Part shown: positions 18,317-28,228 of the stretch, one piece after another
Layout of the letters: every line of letters begins with the position of its first letter
Position numbering within the stretch: the first letter of the stretch is position 1
Origin: Thaumarchaeota archaeon 13_1_40CM_4_38_7
GTDB lineage: Archaea > Thermoproteota > Nitrososphaeria > Nitrososphaerales > Nitrosopumilaceae
NCBI GenBank assembly: GCA_001917995.1
Contig: MNFB01000023.1
Location: forward strand, 1 to 35,256
Direction of reading: 5' to 3'
DNA: 35,256 nt
Translations under genes and position numbers: made by a program
The notes under the pieces: model-generated
Told to the model about the DNA's origin: nothing
Databases searched by the model: none
The model's input: only the letters and a program-made list of their open reading frames with translations

Positions 18317-18377
18317 CTAAACCAGCTCCAAATAAAATCACCGTGATTATTGGTATATAATCAAAAATTCCTGACAT
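18252..18377 (-). CDS. Candidate 41-aa single-TM small protein overlapping the 5' end of lhr
   Basis: ATG at 18377, TGA at 18252: MSGIFDYIPIITVILFGAGLVGAMAYERTRTRQSKKPESAT. Hydrophobic helix then basic tail; not in the supplied ORF track. Confidence 0.5.
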   Translation of the reverse strand: MSGIFDYIPIITVILFGAGLVGAMAYERTRTRQSKKPESAT

Positions 18378-18408
18378 GAACACTTTTGTTATCACAGTGA
18401 TAAATAGC

Positions 18409-19059
18409 TTAAGATAACTCTACTACGCCGTTTTTTGTTATCTCATAAGATATTTGCTTTCCTAAACCAAAGAAAGGAAATACCTGCGCTATGAATTTCT
18501 GTCCCACTTTAGCAAGCCGTACCTTTCTGTGAGTAAACATGCTAATTGATTTATCCAGGTTCTCCATCTCTTCTTTACCAGAACTTCTAACAGTATTTGT
18601 TATGACTATAGGAATCTTCTCCTGAATTGCTACCAACGATAACATGCGCATATATTCCATGAATCTAACATGTTTTTCAAGTGTGCTTGATTCTTTTGAA
18701 TATTCAAACGAAAAAAGACTTGTTACGTCATCAATTACAACTAGACTTGGGTTTATCTCAGCTATTTTGTTTACATAATTTACTTGTTCTGCAACATTTG
18801 TGATTCTAGCTACTATTACTTTATCCAAGAGTTTTTCATTTTTACCTCTAGATTGTACTAGTCCAAGCAGGCGCTCGGGTCTAAATCCTCCGCTGGTATC
18901 TTGGTATACTACATTACCACGGTCAAGCAAATTTACACAAATTTGCAGTGCAAGTTGCGTTTTACCACTACCCGCTGGACCAAAAATGTCTGTTATTGTT
19001 CCAGCTGCTATCCCACCCCCTAGTAGCTTGTCAAGTCCCATTAGACCAGTTGAAATCAA
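18409..19059 (-). CDS. radB: RadB-like RecA-family ATPase
   Basis: 216 aa; MISTGLMGLDKLLGGGIAAGTITDIFGPAGSGKTQLALQICVNL, LVVIDDVTSLF, IPIVITNTVRS; RadA/RadB core without N-terminal domain. Confidence 0.87.
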   Translation of the reverse strand: MISTGLMGLDKLLGGGIAAGTITDIFGPAGSGKTQLALQICVNLLDRGNVVYQDTSGGFRPERLLGLVQSRGKNEKLLDKVIVARITNVAEQVNYVNKIAEINPSLVVIDDVTSLFSFEYSKESSTLEKHVRFMEYMRMLSLVAIQEKIPIVITNTVRSSGKEEMENLDKSISMFTHRKVRLAKVGQKFIAQVFPFFGLGKQISYEITKNGVVELS

Positions 19060-19101
19060 ATCATTAATCTATAAAATACCACAAATTAAACAGTATAAGA
19101 G

Positions 19102-19401
19102 ATGATCGGGAAGGCTTTTATTCCCGAATTCAAGCACTGGTTCACAAGTGATTTAAGATTGTCGCAACCGATTCCGAAAAGACCATTGACTATCTTACAA
19201 AAAGGCATTAACAAGAACGTGATAGTCAGACTCAAGAGCGATATAGAATACAAAGGCAAAATGAACAACGTGGATTCTTACATGAATCTCATCATGACAG
19301 ATGCTGAAGAAATAAACAATGGCAAAGTGATTGCAAATTACGGTAGAGTTATAGTAAGAGGTAATAACGTACTTTTTATCAAGTTAGAAAATGAGCTGTA
19401 A
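19102..19401 (+). CDS. Sm-like (LSm) RNA-binding protein
   Basis: [44 protein letters not shown]...[11 protein letters not shown] matches Sm1/Sm2 motifs. N-terminus uncertain (ATG 19102 or TTG about 19159). Confidence 0.88.
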   Translation: MIGKAFIPEFKHWFTSDLRLSQPIPKRPLTILQKGINKNVIVRLKSDIEYKGKMNNVDSYMNLIMTDAEEINNGKVIANYGRVIVRGNNVLFIKLENEL

Positions 19402-20576
19402 TGACGCAGATCACGGATATGAGTAGAAGTTTTCTTTTTACCTCAGAATCAGTTACCGAAGGACATCCAGACAAGGTTTGTGATCAGATCTCAGATGCAA
19501 TTTTAGATGAATATCTAAGACATGATCCAGAATCAAGGGTGGCAGTAGAAACTATGACAACTACTGGAATTGTTGTGGTAGCAGGAGAAGTAACTTCCAA
19601 GGCAAGATTTGACGTACAAGCTATAGTAAGGAAAACAATTCGTGAAATAGGTTACGACGATCCACAATATGGTTTTGATTCAGATTCATGCAGTGTACTA
19701 GTCTCTCTTCATTCACAAAGCCCTGACATATCATTGGGTGTTTCTGCTAGTGAAGACAAAGAGCAAGGTGCGGGAGATCAAGGTTTGATGTTTGGTTATG
19801 CCACAAATGAAACAGAGGAATTTATGCCAATGCCAATTATGATAGCTCACAAGTTAACCAAACGGCTATCAGAGGCAAGAAAGAATAAAGAGATTCCCTG
19901 GGCTCGGCCCGATGGCAAGTCTCAGGTAACAGTTGAGTATGAGAATGGGCGACCAAAGAGAATAGAAGCTATTGTAGTTTCTACTCAACATTCTCCTGAT
20001 GTAAGTAACGAGCAAATTAAGAAGGAAATAATTGATAAAGTCATCAAGCCGGTTTGCGGGAGCCTATGGAACGACAAGATAAGGATTCATGTAAATCCCA
20101 CTGGTAGATTCGTCATAGGAGGCCCGCCAGGCGATGCTGGTCTTACAGGTAGAAAGATAATTGTAGACACTTATGGTGGAATGGGAAGGCATGGAGGTGG
20201 TGCCTTTTCAGGCAAGGATCCTTCAAAGGTTGACCGTTCTGCATGCTACATGTGCAGATATATTGCAAAAAATATCGTAGCAGCTGGTCTTGCGGATAGA
20301 TGTGAGGTTCAAGTAGCTTATGCAATTGGTGTTGCAGAGCCTGTATCTCTGATGGTAAGTACTTTTGATACCAGCAAAATTCCTGAAGAACAAATTGAGA
20401 ATCTTGTTAGAAAACACTTTGATATGAGACCTGCTTCAATTATATCTCAATTAAAGCTGAAAAGTCCGATTTACAGGAAAACTGCTGCGTATGGCCACTT
20501 TGGAAGAAATGAGCCAGAATTCACGTGGGAAAGAACAGACAAGGCAGATATACTAAGAAAAGCTGCTGGACTTTAA
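19401..20576 (+). CDS. metK: S-adenosylmethionine synthetase, bacterial/eukaryotic-type MetK
   Basis: [85 protein letters not shown]. Confidence 0.97.
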   Translation: MTQITDMSRSFLFTSESVTEGHPDKVCDQISDAILDEYLRHDPESRVAVETMTTTGIVVVAGEVTSKARFDVQAIVRKTIREIGYDDPQYGFDSDSCSVLVSLHSQSPDISLGVSASEDKEQGAGDQGLMFGYATNETEEFMPMPIMIAHKLTKRLSEARKNKEIPWARPDGKSQVTVEYENGRPKRIEAIVVSTQHSPDVSNEQIKKEIIDKVIKPVCGSLWNDKIRIHVNPTGRFVIGGPPGDAGLTGRKIIVDTYGGMGRHGGGAFSGKDPSKVDRSACYMCRYIAKNIVAAGLADRCEVQVAYAIGVAEPVSLMVSTFDTSKIPEEQIENLVRKHFDMRPASIISQLKLKSPIYRKTAAYGHFGRNEPEFTWERTDKADILRKAAGL

Positions 20577-21416
20577 GACGTCTTTATACCTAGTAAATTT
20601 AATTCCTGAAATTCTTTTAAGTTTCTTGTGATTACTAACATAATTCCCTACCAGTATGCTAAGGTCATCTACTCCAAATGGACCACTGTTATGCATCGCC
20701 TCATGATAGGCATGCTCAAAATCAATATTTCTAATTTTGATTCTTCTCCCACGGATAAAATCTTTGATAAAATGATTGTATATTACCGTGTCAGCTCCTA
20801 CCAGATCTAGTATCTTGTTCGAAAATTTTTTTTCAGTTATAGATTTCATAACAACCTTTGCTACATCCTTTACAAAAATTGGTTGTATGCGATAATTCCC
20901 CGAGCCTGGAATAACAATTGTTCCTCTTTTCATTTGGGCGTGGAGAATTTTCGACAACGGATCACCCTTACCTATGATATATGATGCCCGGAGTATGGTA
21001 TAATCAAGTCCTGATTTTATTATCTCTTGTTCAGCCTTGTACTTTGAAATAAAATATCCAAGTGTACTTTTTTGATTAACGCCGAGGCCACTGATATAGA
21101 TTATTTTTTTAACAGAGGCTTTCTTGCATAATCTAATTGCATTTTTCGTTGTATCTACATTTACGGTTTCATAGTCAGAATTAACTGTCTGACTACCTTT
21201 ACCAATAAAATGCAAGAGAGCCAACGAATTTTTTATACCAGAAACAAGCCTGTCTTCTGAAAAACTTTTGGAAACTATAGTTTTCCCAAAAGCTATTGCC
21301 TTCTTTTTTCGTACTATATTTACCACATTAAAGCCATTCTTTGACAGAAATTCTCCTATGTTTCTTCCAACAAATCCGTTGGCGCCTGTTATAGATACTT
21401 GCTTTGATTTTTCCAC
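20553..21416 (-). CDS. NAD(P)-dependent epimerase/dehydratase (extended SDR; NDUFA9-like)
   Basis: [18 protein letters not shown] Rossmann start; [45 protein letters not shown]. Confidence 0.87.
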   Translation of the reverse strand: MEKSKQVSITGANGFVGRNIGEFLSKNGFNVVNIVRKKKAIAFGKTIVSKSFSEDRLVSGIKNSLALLHFIGKGSQTVNSDYETVNVDTTKNAIRLCKKASVKKIIYISGLGVNQKSTLGYFISKYKAEQEIIKSGLDYTILRASYIIGKGDPLSKILHAQMKRGTIVIPGSGNYRIQPIFVKDVAKVVMKSITEKKFSNKILDLVGADTVIYNHFIKDFIRGRRIKIRNIDFEHAYHEAMHNSGPFGVDDLSILVGNYVSNHKKLKRISGIKFTRYKDVLKSSSFS

Positions 21417-21429
21417 ACAAAGGCAAGAA

Positions 21430-21915
21430 ATGCCCCGACAAATTAATTTTGGTGCTAGTCTATTATATCATCAATTGAACCTAACTGATTGTTATCAGAT
21501 CCTAGGCGTGAAAAGAGATGCTTCTCAAAAGGAAATAAAAAGTGCGTATAGACGACTTTCCTTAAGATATCACCCAGATAGAAACAAAGACGAAAAAGAT
21601 GATGAAAAATTCAAGAAAATTATAGAAGCATATCAAATTCTAAGGAGAGAAGAAAAGAAAATGAACAGGTTGTCTGAGACCGACGTAGAAGCAAAATATG
21701 CAGAGTTTTGGAAGAAATATGACAGTAAGATAAATGAGCCTTTTAATTTCGATTCTAATGTAGGTGGATTTAGAAATCCCTTTGGTGCAAATGTCGCAGA
21801 AGGTTATAGCCATAACCAAGAGAAAGAATCTTCTCCTGTGAGGACTCATATGATCCTATTCGGTGGTCTTGGAGTGATAGCACTTTGGATAATTTTATCA
21901 ATGATTCTAAAATAA
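21430..21915 (+). CDS. Membrane-anchored DnaJ/J-domain protein
   Basis: [52 protein letters not shown] (HPD motif) and C-terminal TM ([19 protein letters not shown]). ORF-track start at 21268 is too far upstream. Confidence 0.87.
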   Translation: MPRQINFGASLLYHQLNLTDCYQILGVKRDASQKEIKSAYRRLSLRYHPDRNKDEKDDEKFKKIIEAYQILRREEKKMNRLSETDVEAKYAEFWKKYDSKINEPFNFDSNVGGFRNPFGANVAEGYSHNQEKESSPVRTHMILFGGLGVIALWIILSMILK

Positions 21916-21953
21916 CCTGATAAGGATTAATACAGAAGAAAGTAATTCCTTTT

Positions 21954-23051
21954 GTGGAAGATGATTCAAAACCAAAGGGTAAACTTAGGACTGGTTTTAC
22001 AACTGGAACATCTGCAGCTGCTGGAGCGAAAGCAGGTGTTTTATCAATTCTAAATCAAAAGAGAACAAACTTTGTAGATGTTACATTACCAAAAAAGTCA
22101 AAGATTCAAATAAAGATTGAAAAATGTGAGTTCAATTCTTACAATGCTCGCTGTTCTGTTATAAAAGATGGTGGAGACGATCCAGATGTAACACATGGGG
22201 CAGAAATTTGTACCGAAGTATCACTTACTGACAAACTAGGACAAATAGAGATAGATGGCGGTGAAGGAGTGGGCAAAGTCACAAAGCCTGGACTTGGGCT
22301 AGAAGTTGGTTCTGCTGCAATAAACCCAACTCCAAAGAAGATGATAACAGAAAACATCTTAGAGGTGGCAAAAGACATTCTAAAGAAAAATGGAATCAAG
22401 GTTCTGATATCAGTTCCTAAAGGCAAAGAGCTTTCTGTAAAAACTGACAATCCAAGGTTGGGAATTTTAGGCGGTATCTCAATTTTAGGAACAAGCGGCA
22501 TTGTAATTCCATATTCAACTGCGTCTTTTGCAGCAGCCATTAGGCAGAGCATTGATGTGACTATTGCCATGGGCGATAATAGAGTGGTCTTGACTACTGG
22601 TGGCAGGAGCGAGGATTTCTCAAAGAAAATAATCAACTTACCTGATCATTGTTTTATTCAGATGGGAGACTTTTCTGGATATACTGTGCAACAATGTGCC
22701 AAAAAAGGAATCAAGAAGGCTTATGCCGCAGGGTTCATCGGAAAGCTAACAAAGATGGGCATGGGCGTTAAACAGACTCATGTAAAAGGATCAAAAGTGG
22801 ATATGAAGTTTTTAGCAGACATGGCAAGAAAATGTAACGCGCCAATCGAAGTCATAGATGAAATCAAGCACGCTAATACAGCAAGGCATGTGTTTGAAAT
22901 AGTTACAACTAAGAGCGTCCAAGGGTATTTTGATTTGATTTGTTCAGAGGTACATGATCATCTACGTGAACACTCTGAAAATAAAGTAAAGTTTGACGTG
23001 ATAATGTTTGATTTTGATGGAAATGTCATAGGAAGATTTCCAAGACAGTAA
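21954..23051 (+). CDS. cbiD: Cobalt-precorrin-5B C1-methyltransferase CbiD
   Basis: LRTGFTTGTSAAAGAKAG, VIKDGGDDPDVTHGAEI, GEGVGKVTKPGLGLEVGSAAINPTPKKMI, VPKGKELSVKTDNPRLGILGGISILGTSGIV. Confidence 0.96.
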   Translation: MEDDSKPKGKLRTGFTTGTSAAAGAKAGVLSILNQKRTNFVDVTLPKKSKIQIKIEKCEFNSYNARCSVIKDGGDDPDVTHGAEICTEVSLTDKLGQIEIDGGEGVGKVTKPGLGLEVGSAAINPTPKKMITENILEVAKDILKKNGIKVLISVPKGKELSVKTDNPRLGILGGISILGTSGIVIPYSTASFAAAIRQSIDVTIAMGDNRVVLTTGGRSEDFSKKIINLPDHCFIQMGDFSGYTVQQCAKKGIKKAYAAGFIGKLTKMGMGVKQTHVKGSKVDMKFLADMARKCNAPIEVIDEIKHANTARHVFEIVTTKSVQGYFDLICSEVHDHLREHSENKVKFDVIMFDFDGNVIGRFPRQ

Positions 23052-23082
23052 CAGATATCTTAAGAGATAGAAAAGCAAAATT

Positions 23083-24147
23083 GTGGAAAGCGTAGCAATA
23101 CTTGCAATTACTAAGAATGGTATCAAAATAGCTTCTTCTTTAAAGAAACATTTTCCTCAATGGAAGATATTTGCTCCATCAAAGTTTTCAGATAATAGTA
23201 CAACCATAAATTGGTTCGAAGATTCCACTACTGCCAAAGTGAGCGAACTTTTCAATAAATATGATGCTTTGATATGTATTTTTTCATTAGGTGCTGTAAT
23301 ACGTTTGATAACACCTAATCTGAAAGACAAAAAGACCGATCCTGCAGTTGTAGTAATAGATGATACTGCTAAATTTATCATAAGTGCTCTTTCTGGTCAT
23401 CTTGGAGGCGCAAATAAGCTCACAGAAGATATTGCTATGTCGCTTAATGCAACACCAGTTATTACTACTGCAGCAGATGTAAACAAGACCATTGCTGTAG
23501 ATTTACTAGGGAAAGAATTTGACTGGGAGATAGATGACGATTCTACTGTTACTAAAGTGAGTGCATTAATGGTAAACGAAGAGAAAATTGGAGTATTCCA
23601 GGATGCAGGAGAAAATGATTGGTGGATGCCAAAAAAGGAATTACCGCGGAACGTTCACGTGTATAAGACTTTAAAGGAACTTGCAGAATCTGAGTGCAAA
23701 GGATTTCTTATCATTTCAGATCGAATAATCGATAACAAAGAGATTTTGGAACGTGCTGTAGTTTACAGACCCAAGACATTAGTTGTAGGAGTTGGATTAC
23801 ACTGGGATACTACAAAAGACACAATAAAAGAAGGACTAGAGTTTTGTTTTAATAAATTCAGTCTTAGCCCTAAATCTATTGCCAGATTTGCGTCAATAAA
23901 AAAAGAAGATGATATAGAAGGCTTGAAACAGTTATCGGAGAAAATGAAGATTCCAATGGAATATTTTGAAAAAGATGATCTTGTTAAAATAAGTATACCA
24001 AATCCATCAGATATTGTACAAAGTTATGAAGGCACTCCAAGTGTTTCAGAAGCTGCAGCGATTAAGAGCTCAAGAGGTTCCTTGGTAGTTGAAAAACAAA
24101 AATTTCCACCTAATCTTACTATTGCGATAGCAAGGATAAAGAAATGA
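23083..24147 (+). CDS. cbiG: Cobalt-precorrin-5A hydrolase CbiG
   Basis: LICIFSLGAVIRLITPNLKDKKTDPAVVVIDDTAKFIISALSGHLGGANKLTEDIA; C-terminal LVVGVGLHWDTTKD...EAAAIKSSRGSLVVEKQKFPPNLTIAIAR. Confidence 0.94.
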   Translation: MESVAILAITKNGIKIASSLKKHFPQWKIFAPSKFSDNSTTINWFEDSTTAKVSELFNKYDALICIFSLGAVIRLITPNLKDKKTDPAVVVIDDTAKFIISALSGHLGGANKLTEDIAMSLNATPVITTAADVNKTIAVDLLGKEFDWEIDDDSTVTKVSALMVNEEKIGVFQDAGENDWWMPKKELPRNVHVYKTLKELAESECKGFLIISDRIIDNKEILERAVVYRPKTLVVGVGLHWDTTKDTIKEGLEFCFNKFSLSPKSIARFASIKKEDDIEGLKQLSEKMKIPMEYFEKDDLVKISIPNPSDIVQSYEGTPSVSEAAAIKSSRGSLVVEKQKFPPNLTIAIARIKK

Positions 24148-24890
24148 GAAGAGGGCTTTTGCTAATAGATAGAGGAAGTCGTGAGGAGGAAGTTAAAGAA
24201 GAACTTCAATACATATGTGAAAAAGTGAAGTTGAGGGGAAACTACTATTTTTCTGATTATTGTTTTTTGGAAGTAGTACCACCATATATTGCGGATGGAA
24301 TAAAGAAATGCCTTTCACAAAATATTGATGCACTAACTATAATACCCTATTTTCTCTATCCTGGAAGAAAGGTAAAGGCAGCTGTTAACACGGCAGTTAG
24401 ACTGCAGTCTCAGACCGGAGTCAAATTTACCATTTCAAGACCAATGACTCTTCATAAATCTTTGATAAAAATTGTTGATGAAAAAATAGATTCAGTTCTC
24501 AAGAAAAATAAAATATCTATACCGAAGATTGAAGTAGACATTCTACTTATAGGTCATGGAAGTAAAGATCCTAACGCAAGGATGTCGTTGAGATACGTTG
24601 CAGATGGATTAGAAGAACGATATCGTTCAGTCAAGTATTGCTTCCTAGAAATTGAAGAGCCAAATATCAAACAGGGGATAGAAATGAGCGCACAAGATAA
24701 TCCAAACATTCTAGTTGTCATGCCATATTTTTTGCACAAGGGCGTTCATGTGAAACGAGATATTCATGAAGATCTCGACTCTGCCATTACAAATTCAGGT
24801 ATAAACAATATTCTAGTTTCCGAACATTTGGGTACAGATGATGGAATGATAGACCTTGTATTGCAGCGAGCAAGAGAAGTGGAAATATGA
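24144..24890 (+). CDS. cbiX: Sirohydrochlorin cobaltochelatase CbiX, two tandem domains
   Basis: Two CbiX-like halves: LLLIDRGSREEEV...IIPYFLYPGRKVK and ILLIGHGSKDPNA...VVMPYFLHKGVHVKRDI. ATGA overlap with cbiG. Confidence 0.9.
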   Translation: MRRGLLLIDRGSREEEVKEELQYICEKVKLRGNYYFSDYCFLEVVPPYIADGIKKCLSQNIDALTIIPYFLYPGRKVKAAVNTAVRLQSQTGVKFTISRPMTLHKSLIKIVDEKIDSVLKKNKISIPKIEVDILLIGHGSKDPNARMSLRYVADGLEERYRSVKYCFLEIEEPNIKQGIEMSAQDNPNILVVMPYFLHKGVHVKRDIHEDLDSAITNSGINNILVSEHLGTDDGMIDLVLQRAREVEI

Positions 24891-25525
24891 TTACAGAGAA
24901 AGGCCAATCAATTGAAGACAAAAGCATGGAAATAATTGAAAACGAAATTGGCTCTCATTCATACTCATCTGATGAATGGACAATAGTAAAGAGGGTCATT
25001 CATTCCACGGCTGATTTTGATTTTGCAAGAGATAACAAGATAGTTTTTCACAAGGATGCAATTAGAAATGGAATAGAAGCTCTCAACAACGCTTGTGCCA
25101 TAGTAGTAGATGTAAATGGAGTGATTGGTGGTTTTAACAAGGATAATCTCAAAAAGTTTGGAAACAAGGTGATATGCAATATTTCTGAGCCTAATGTAAT
25201 AAGCGAAGCCAAGAATCTGAATAAAACGCGGGCACAGATTTCAATGAGAATGGCAAGTAATGATATGAATGGAGGAATTATAGTTATAGGAAATGCACCA
25301 ACTGCTCTCCTTGAGGTAATACAGATGATAAAAGATAATGTTGCAGTTCCTTCTCTTGTAATTGGCATTCCAGTAGGCTTTGTATGTGCCTCGGAATCAA
25401 AAGAAGAGCTGCGGAGCTTTAACATTCCTTACATCACAAATTTAGGTCGAAAGGGTGGAAGCCCATGCGCTTCTGCCATCATAAATGCACTATACATATT
25501 GCTCAAAGGACGATTATCTTCTTGA
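24887..25525 (+). CDS. cbiC: Precorrin-8X/cobalt-precorrin-8 methylmutase CbiC
   Basis: KSMEIIENEIG, VKRVIHSTADFDFA, RAQISMRMASNDMNGGIIVIGNAPTALLEVIQMI, PSLVIGIPVGFVCASESKEEL, GRKGGSPCASAIINAL. Confidence 0.95.
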   Translation: MITEKGQSIEDKSMEIIENEIGSHSYSSDEWTIVKRVIHSTADFDFARDNKIVFHKDAIRNGIEALNNACAIVVDVNGVIGGFNKDNLKKFGNKVICNISEPNVISEAKNLNKTRAQISMRMASNDMNGGIIVIGNAPTALLEVIQMIKDNVAVPSLVIGIPVGFVCASESKEELRSFNIPYITNLGRKGGSPCASAIINALYILLKGRLSS

Positions 25526-26869
25526 GTATTTTACGCAGTTTTCAACAAATGTTCTAGCTACATTTGGTAGAGCAAAGTGTAGATGCATATAGGAAGCCAA
25601 CGAGTTATACTGAACAAGTCCATCTTTTTTCTTGTTTATCCCTACTCCTATTTCCATATCATAAGCAAATTTAGAGTCTTTATCTACAGATTCTAGATCA
25701 GAGAAGTGAAACTCATGGCCTCTGATTGTATTGTTGGCATTTGAAATAAGGCAATTTCTAGAAGTTTTAGCTTTTGTGTAGTTTAACTTAAGATTTTTTT
25801 GCATTACCGTTTCCGCATCAAAAAGACCAACCATTCTAAATTTCTTGCTCTTGTATCTAATCGATTTGGTCAAATACATCAGACCGCCACATTCAGCATA
25901 GATTGGAACTCCGTCTTCACCTGACTTTTTCACAGATTTTTTCATGAAAGGATTTCGCTCAAGCAGTTGCCCTTTGACTTCTGGAAAACCACCACCTATG
26001 TATAGTCCGTCACAAAAAGGAATTTTCTTGTCCAAGACAGGACTGAAGAACTCAAGTTCAGCTCCTTCTCTTTGCAAGGTATCTAGGTTGTCTTGATAAT
26101 AAAAATTGAAAGACTCGTCTAAAGCTACTGCAATTTTGGTTCTTTTTTCTCTTTTTCTCTCTGCTGAAATAACTGGTAGGTTCATGGTTTTTTTGCTTAT
26201 TTCTATGATTTTATCAATATCAATAAAATCAGAAAATAATTTTGCAATGGAAATAATCTTACGCTGAAGAGATTTCTCTTCCTTTACTGGAATTAAACCG
26301 AGATGTCTTGATTCCAGATGAAGATGAGTTTCTCGTGGAATAACTCCTACAATGGGTATTCGTAGTGGTTTTAGAGCCTGCCTGCATAGGTCTTCATGCT
26401 TCTTACTTCCTATCTTGTTTAAAATAAAGCCTGAAATCCTCGAGTTTTTTTGAAAGCTGGTAAAGCCTAATGCTATTGCTGCGATTGAACGGGCAGTCTT
26501 ACTTGCATCCAAGACAAGAATTACGGGAGATTTAATGATGTTTGCAACGTGATATGTACTTGAAAAATTCGAATTGCCTGAGAACCCATCAAAATAACCC
26601 ATTACACCTTCTGTGACAGAAATCTCTGCTTTTGAGTTTAAAATGAAGCTCTTCAAAACTCCTTTACTGCCCATAAGCCATGGATCTAAGTTACGGCTAA
26701 CCCGTTGCGCTACAACTGTATGGTAACTTGGATCTATAAAGTCTGGGCCTACTTTGAAAGGTTGTACCGAATATCCCCTTTTTTTAAGTCCGTGTATAAT
26801 AGCGACTGTTATTGAGGTTTTACCAACACCGCTTGTAATGCCTGAAAGGACAATCCTTGGTATTTTCAA
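25514..26869 (-). CDS. cbiA: Cobyrinate a,c-diamide synthase CbiA
   Basis: IVLSGITSGVGKTSITVAIIHGLKKRGYSVQPFKVGPDFIDPSYH; GAT domain LYIGGGFPEVKG...PIYAECGGLMYLTK. Confidence 0.95.
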   Translation of the reverse strand: MKIPRIVLSGITSGVGKTSITVAIIHGLKKRGYSVQPFKVGPDFIDPSYHTVVAQRVSRNLDPWLMGSKGVLKSFILNSKAEISVTEGVMGYFDGFSGNSNFSSTYHVANIIKSPVILVLDASKTARSIAAIALGFTSFQKNSRISGFILNKIGSKKHEDLCRQALKPLRIPIVGVIPRETHLHLESRHLGLIPVKEEKSLQRKIISIAKLFSDFIDIDKIIEISKKTMNLPVISAERKREKRTKIAVALDESFNFYYQDNLDTLQREGAELEFFSPVLDKKIPFCDGLYIGGGFPEVKGQLLERNPFMKKSVKKSGEDGVPIYAECGGLMYLTKSIRYKSKKFRMVGLFDAETVMQKNLKLNYTKAKTSRNCLISNANNTIRGHEFHFSDLESVDKDSKFAYDMEIGVGINKKKDGLVQYNSLASYMHLHFALPNVARTFVENCVKYSRR

Positions 26870-26908
26870 TTTCCATCAATATTTCCTTACTTCATTTAAA
26901 ATTAGCAT

Positions 26909-28150
26909 TTAATTTCCTTGTATATTGTTAGTGTCATTTTTAACATTTTTTATCATATCAAAAAGTTGGCGTATGGCTAGCTTTGGGTGATGAGCTGCAA
27001 TACGAATAACGTTTGACATTCCAAAATCAGCTTTTACAAAGTCTAGAAATTCTTCGGTAGAAAGTTCATTGATTATATCTAACTCTTTGTCCCATTCAGC
27101 ATCTTTCAGACCTAACCATCTATATTGTACTTTTATGGCCGCACGTAGTTTGGAACCTATGTCTTTTTTGGTCGAGTCTTCATATGGTTTTAAGGATTCT
27201 TTTGATGTATTTCCCCTAATTACTGCATCAGCACCAACTGCTCCTGCTCTTCTGCCAAATTCAATTGCATATCTTATTCCTTCCAGAACCAGAGGATTTG
27301 CTTGTCCTGCTGAATCTCCAACAAGTATCAAGTTGTCAGATACCATTGAATCCCTTAATCCCTCATTGGGGATAAGACCATAATGAAATTCAATTGGAAC
27401 TATTCTTCCAAGTTGATCTATTGGTTTTGGTTTACTTTCAAGCAGTTCTAAGAGGCGTTGTGTAGCATCCATTTGCGATTCCGGTTTGCCTATTCCCACA
27501 CCTATTCTAACTTTGTTATTACCCAATGGAAAGATCCAAGCATAACCAGCTGGTGAATATTTGTTTCCTACCATTAGATGCCATGTAGCCTGATCTATTT
27601 TATCTACATAGGCTTCATATTCAGCACCAGCTCCGAATCTTCTCCATTGTGAAACCATTCCAACGCTTTTCCCAACAATTGAATAAAAGCCACTTGCGTC
27701 TATAATGAGTTTAGAACGAAAGATCAGATCTTCTTTCATCGATGTTGCCTTGATGCCTATTAATTTTCTCTTCTCGTCTGTTAATGCATCAATCACATTT
27801 GTCTTCAGGAAAATATTTGCACCAGCACTAGCTGCTTGATATGCCAAAAACTGATAGGTTCTTCTTACATCTAGTACTGCAGCGTGAGGCTCAGAACTGC
27901 TTTTTAAGACATAATTATTGGGAGAGTAAAATGCATAATTTCTTATTTTGTTATAATAGTCATCTGGAATCCCAAATGATTTTGCGTTTTCTATCCATGT
28001 AACGCCGCTTGTTCTAACACTTTGGCCTATTGCTTCTTCTCTTTCTATCAGCGCTACACTGACTCCTTTTTTTGCTGCGCCCCACGCGGCAGATAAACCA
28101 GCTGGTCCACCTCCTACTATTACTATGTCATAGTCATAATTTTTTGTCAA
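26909..28150 (-). CDS. Geranylgeranyl reductase-family FAD-dependent oxidoreductase
   Basis: YDIVIVGGGPAGLSAAWGAAKKGVSVALIEREEAIG FAD motif; LILVGDSAGQANPLVLEGIRYAIEFGRRAGAVGADAV. Confidence 0.88.
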   Translation of the reverse strand: MTKNYDYDIVIVGGGPAGLSAAWGAAKKGVSVALIEREEAIGQSVRTSGVTWIENAKSFGIPDDYYNKIRNYAFYSPNNYVLKSSSEPHAAVLDVRRTYQFLAYQAASAGANIFLKTNVIDALTDEKRKLIGIKATSMKEDLIFRSKLIIDASGFYSIVGKSVGMVSQWRRFGAGAEYEAYVDKIDQATWHLMVGNKYSPAGYAWIFPLGNNKVRIGVGIGKPESQMDATQRLLELLESKPKPIDQLGRIVPIEFHYGLIPNEGLRDSMVSDNLILVGDSAGQANPLVLEGIRYAIEFGRRAGAVGADAVIRGNTSKESLKPYEDSTKKDIGSKLRAAIKVQYRWLGLKDAEWDKELDIINELSTEEFLDFVKADFGMSNVIRIAAHHPKLAIRQLFDMIKNVKNDTNNIQGN

Positions 28151-28228
28151 GTGTTAACTACTAAATTCAAGGAAATTTAGTATTATAAGCTGTGTTTTTA
28201 CCAGATACGGTCTGAAATTCTTTGACGG

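Noticed and set aside
21268-21429. N-terminal 54 aa of the 21268-21915 ORF
   Set aside because: Overlaps the divergent epimerase gene and does not resemble a J-protein N-terminus; start moved to 21430.
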